Positions 7,564 through 9,546 of a stretch of DNA of 9,546 nucleotides are shown here, one piece after another. Location of the stretch: contig RPQV01000091.1 of NCBI GenBank assembly GCA_003818595.1, positions 1-9,546 of the forward strand. Direction: 5' to 3'. The notes below the pieces were generated by a model, which worked only from the letters and a program-made list of their open reading frames with translations, was not told the DNA's origin and did not search any database. This DNA is from Calditrichota bacterium (lineage in GTDB: Bacteria > Zhuqueibacterota > Zhuqueibacteria > Residuimicrobiales > Krinioviventaceae). The position numbers and the translations under genes are program-made. How positions within the stretch are numbered: the stretch's first letter is position 1; every line of letters begins with the position of its first letter.

Positions 7564-8487
7564 GTGAAAGAGAAACAGCACTGGGGATTCATTATTAATC
7601 CGGTTGCCGGAAACGGCTACGCACGCAAATATGCTGACCGTGTTTTCACTAAAATTGCGGAATTCAACCTCAACGCTGAGGTCATGTTCACCGAAGGCCG
7701 CGGACATGCACAAAAGATTGCCGAGTCGCTGATTCAAAAAGGATGTTCGACCATCATCGCTGTCGGAGGCGACGGCACCTTTAACGAAACAGCACGGGCA
7801 ATACTGCCCCACGACGAGGTGACGTTCGGCATTGTTTCAGCGGGTACCGGCAATGACTTTGCCCCGGTTCTCGGCTTTTCCGAACATTTTAATGACGCCG
7901 ATTGGGATGTCTTGATGGAAAATAACATCATCCGCATGGATATCGGCAAATGTAATGAAAACTATTTTTTGAACGGTATGGGACTCGGCTTTGATGCTCA
8001 AGTTGCTGCGGAAAATTTTCGGCCGGATATGGTCATCAAAAGCCGGAGCAAGACAAAATATTTTTGGCATATTATAAAAAATTTATTGTTGTATAAGGAG
8101 CGTATATTTCGTGCGGATATTGACGGCCGGCACCGCGAAGCGATGACCTTTATGTACACCATCGCCATCGGCAGACGATTTGGAGGCGGTTACTTTATCA
8201 CGCCCAAAGCCATCGCCAACGATGGGATGTTTGATGTCTGTCTGGTGGAACCGCTCAACCTTCTGCAGCGTTTTCGCCTGTTCACCCTCGTTCCCACCGG
8301 AAGTCATCTGGGACACGAACATGTCAACTATTTTCAGACCGACAAACTGAAATTAGACTTTGATGAGAGCGTTCCTCATCATTTAGACGGTGAATTGTTT
8401 TTTTCCAATCGCTTTGAGGTCAGCCTGCTGCCGCAAAAGATGAAAATGATTTATAATCCCTACGGTAAACACTTTTTCAAGCTTTAA
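7564..8487 (+). CDS. Diacylglycerol kinase-family lipid kinase (YegS/BmrU/DgkB type)
   Basis: This is a soluble or membrane-peripheral kinase of the diacylglycerol kinase catalytic-domain family; members phosphorylate diacylglycerol or related lipids with ATP. At 307 residues it is the usual length. Seen motifs: INPVAGNG near the N terminus (residues 11-18), the nucleotide-binding GGDGTFNE at 68-75, GTGNDFA at 94-100, a LNGMGLGFDAQV segment, and HLDGE at 273-277, which carries the conserved acidic residues of the second domain. The start is GTG 7564, with a purine-rich AAGGCAGG about 5 nt upstream. It follows the acyltransferase by 52 nt with no terminator between. Both enzymes yield phosphatidic acid, one by acylation and one by recycling diacylglycerol, so shared membrane-lipid metabolism is likely. 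Sphingosine/ceramide or phosphatidylglycerol kinase activity is possible in this family; the lipid substrate is not determined by sequence. Confidence 0.9.
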   Translation: MKEKQHWGFIINPVAGNGYARKYADRVFTKIAEFNLNAEVMFTEGRGHAQKIAESLIQKGCSTIIAVGGDGTFNETARAILPHDEVTFGIVSAGTGNDFAPVLGFSEHFNDADWDVLMENNIIRMDIGKCNENYFLNGMGLGFDAQVAAENFRPDMVIKSRSKTKYFWHIIKNLLLYKERIFRADIDGRHREAMTFMYTIAIGRRFGGGYFITPKAIANDGMFDVCLVEPLNLLQRFRLFTLVPTGSHLGHEHVNYFQTDKLKLDFDESVPHHLDGELFFSNRFEVSLLPQKMKMIYNPYGKHFFKL

Positions 8488-8555
8488 TCGTATAAAGCAC
8501 TGAACAACACACAAACTTTATAAAATTGTCATAGAAAGAGCTCCAATCACATATC

Positions 8556-9215
8556 ATGAGAAACAAGAATTACATCGCTTTTTTTGATCTTGATCGTACG
8601 ATCCTGAACACCAACAGCGGCAAAATCATCGGACTGGCTGCGGTTAAGCACGGAATTATCACTCATTCAAAATTTATCGAAGGCACACTCTACACCCTCG
8701 GCAACAAATTGGGGTTAATCAAAGGGGACGAGGTGATGCCTCGTCTGACTCGATGGCTGAAAGGTCATCCCGAACAGCCGATCGTCGATTTCGCCCGACA
8801 AATTTTCAATCAAGTCATCAAACATGCGATCCGTAAAGAAGCGATTCGCGAGATCGAGATGCATCGCCGCAATCGGGCTCAGTTGGTGATGCTCTCGGCG
8901 TCGACCAGTTTCATCTGCAGACCGGTGATGGAATTTTTAGGTCTCGACGATCTCATCTGCACTGATCTGCAGGTGGTCAACAGCCGCTTCTCCGGAAATC
9001 CGGTGGGTGATTTTTGTTTTGGCAGACAAAAACTGTTGCGCTCCCTCAACTTTGTGGAAAATCAGCGGGAACGTCTTCAGGATGCCTATTTTTATACAGA
9101 TTCCCACACCGATTTACCCATGTTGGAGGCGGTCGGCCACCCCATGTGCGTTTCCCCGGACCGCAAATTGGCATCGGAAGCGCGCCGACGGGGATGGCAG
9201 ATTTGCCGCTGGTGA
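8556..9215 (+). CDS. HAD-superfamily subfamily IB phosphatase
   Basis: This 219-residue protein is a haloacid dehalogenase-superfamily phosphatase of subfamily IB (SerB/CicA/PgpC-like). The active-site motifs are all present: FFDLDRT with nucleophile D11 and acid/base D13, LSAS with S114, the conserved Lys of GRQK (K159), and DSHTD with metal-binding D182 and D186. The helical cap lies between motifs I and II (about residues 20-95). There is no signal peptide or membrane segment, so it should be cytoplasmic. The ATG at 8556 has only a weak, distant purine stretch (8535-8540). It lies 68 nt after the lipid kinase on the same strand. Known relatives include phosphoserine phosphatase and the E. 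coli phosphatidylglycerophosphate phosphatase PgpC, and mycobacterial PlsC carries a fused HAD-IB domain. From this context I favour a lipid-phosphate substrate over phosphoserine, but this is inference. Confidence 0.88.
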   Translation: MRNKNYIAFFDLDRTILNTNSGKIIGLAAVKHGIITHSKFIEGTLYTLGNKLGLIKGDEVMPRLTRWLKGHPEQPIVDFARQIFNQVIKHAIRKEAIREIEMHRRNRAQLVMLSASTSFICRPVMEFLGLDDLICTDLQVVNSRFSGNPVGDFCFGRQKLLRSLNFVENQRERLQDAYFYTDSHTDLPMLEAVGHPMCVSPDRKLASEARRRGWQICRW

Positions 9216-9342
9216 TTCCTCATCTTCTTGCCATAAAACGTAAAGCCGGTATCTATCAGAAACAAATAATGTTACCAATGATGTGATGCCGGTTCGGCTA
9301 TAGCGTTGTGACAAACAATCAAAAATTATCATTGAATATGTA

Positions 9343-9377
9343 TATAATCTCATTTACATTATTAATGATGTTGTAAA
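9343..9377 (+). promoter_or_regulatory. Candidate promoter -10 box and palindromic operator of the DUF2281 gene
   Basis: A TATAAT hexamer at 9343-9348 is followed by TTTACA (9353-9358) and its exact inverse TGTAAA (9372-9377), 13 nt apart. A 16-nt near-palindrome, 9356-9371, with one mismatched pair lies across the centre. The site is between the -10 box and the ribosome binding site, where antitoxin autoregulation commonly acts. No good -35 box is seen, a second TATAAT occurs at 9379-9384, and the region is AT-rich, so chance matches are a real possibility. Confidence 0.3.
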
Positions 9378-9399
9378 ATATAATATTGAGGTCAATGAA

Positions 9400-9546
9400 G
9401 TGAATGCATTTGAAGATATTGGAGCAAAAATAGAGAAACTGCCAGAGCATGTTAAACCTGAATTAAATGATTTTATAGAATTTCTCCTATCAAAATATGG
9501 AGAAAAAAACAAAAGTTATCCAAATTTCAAATTTGACTGGGAAGGC
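9400..9546 (+). CDS. DUF2281-type small protein, putative antitoxin (3' truncated)
   Basis: The first 49 codons of a small gene run off the window. The start is GTG 9400 with GAGG at 9388-9391, 8 nt upstream; the frame is open back to a TAG at 9301 but has no other ATG or GTG start. The residues KIEKLPEHVKPELNDFIEFL followed by a Lys-rich linker and FKFDWEG match the DUF2281 pattern (a LPxE helix, DFIxFL, then an aromatic-W-E-G tail), which is usually about 65-80 residues. DUF2281 proteins commonly lie directly upstream of PIN-domain ribonucleases and are thought to act as VapB-like antitoxins that neutralise the toxin and bind their own promoter. Codon use is AT-rich (AAA, ATA, TTA), unlike the genes to its left, suggesting separate acquisition. 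The partner toxin would lie beyond the window, so the pairing is a prediction. Confidence 0.72.
   Translation, partial: MNAFEDIGAKIEKLPEHVKPELNDFIEFLLSKYGEKNKSYPNFKFDWEG

Noticed and set aside
8481..8522. Short inverted repeats after the lipid kinase (GCTTTA/TAAAGC and TATAAAG/CTTTATA) as a terminator
   Set aside because: The stems are only 6-7 bp, AT-rich, mutually exclusive, and have no T-tract; they do not support separating the HAD gene from the preceding genes.
9007..9353. Small alternative-frame ORFs on both strands across the end of the HAD gene
   Set aside because: They overlap the motif-complete HAD phosphatase or non-coding AT-rich DNA, have no ribosome binding site of note and no recognisable domain.

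Overview
The window is a bacterial chromosomal segment with every recognisable gene on the + strand, densely packed and about half G+C except at the extreme right. Protein types point to the Fibrobacterota-Chlorobiota-Bacteroidota (FCB) superphylum: a TonB-dependent outer-membrane receptor, a very large secreted protein with a type IX secretion (T9SS, Por system)-style C-terminal sorting domain, and a PorV/PorQ-family barrel. Clear Shine-Dalgarno sequences (for example AGGAG at 5434-5438) fit a lineage such as Calditrichota/KSB1 or another deep FCB phylum better than classical Bacteroidota, where strong Shine-Dalgarno motifs are usually absent. This placement is an inference from gene content, not a measured result.

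Region 1 (1-6641) is an envelope/secretion operon. It holds the 3' part of a TonB-dependent receptor (2-1924, start outside the window), a 1155-residue exported protein (1959-5426) and a 354-residue PorV/PorQ-like barrel (5448-6512), separated by only 34 and 21 nt. A structured intergenic stretch closes the unit: a bipartite stem (6514-6589) followed by a perfect 16-bp hairpin (6605-6641) that is probably the terminator. In known T9SSs, PorV receives sorting-domain cargo at the outer membrane, so cargo and shuttle may be encoded side by side, together with a nutrient or metal receptor.

Region 2 (6732-9215) is a probable phospholipid-metabolism group: a PlsC-type 1-acyl-glycerol-3-phosphate acyltransferase, a YegS/BmrU-type diacylglycerol (lipid) kinase and a HAD-IB phosphatase. 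The first two would both produce phosphatidic acid, and the third is a candidate lipid-phosphate or serine-phosphate phosphatase. PlsC and the lipid kinase both appear to use GTG starts.

Region 3 (9216-9546) changes sharply to AT-rich DNA (about 30% G+C by hand count over 9401-9546). It carries the start of a DUF2281-type small protein, the usual antitoxin half of VapBC-like toxin-antitoxin modules, preceded by a TATAAT box and a palindromic site that could be its operator. The gene runs off the window, so the expected PIN-domain toxin cannot be seen.

No tRNA, rRNA, CRISPR array, insertion sequence or transposase was found, and no gene-free stretch exceeds 300 bases. The longest gaps are 6513-6731 and 9216-9399.
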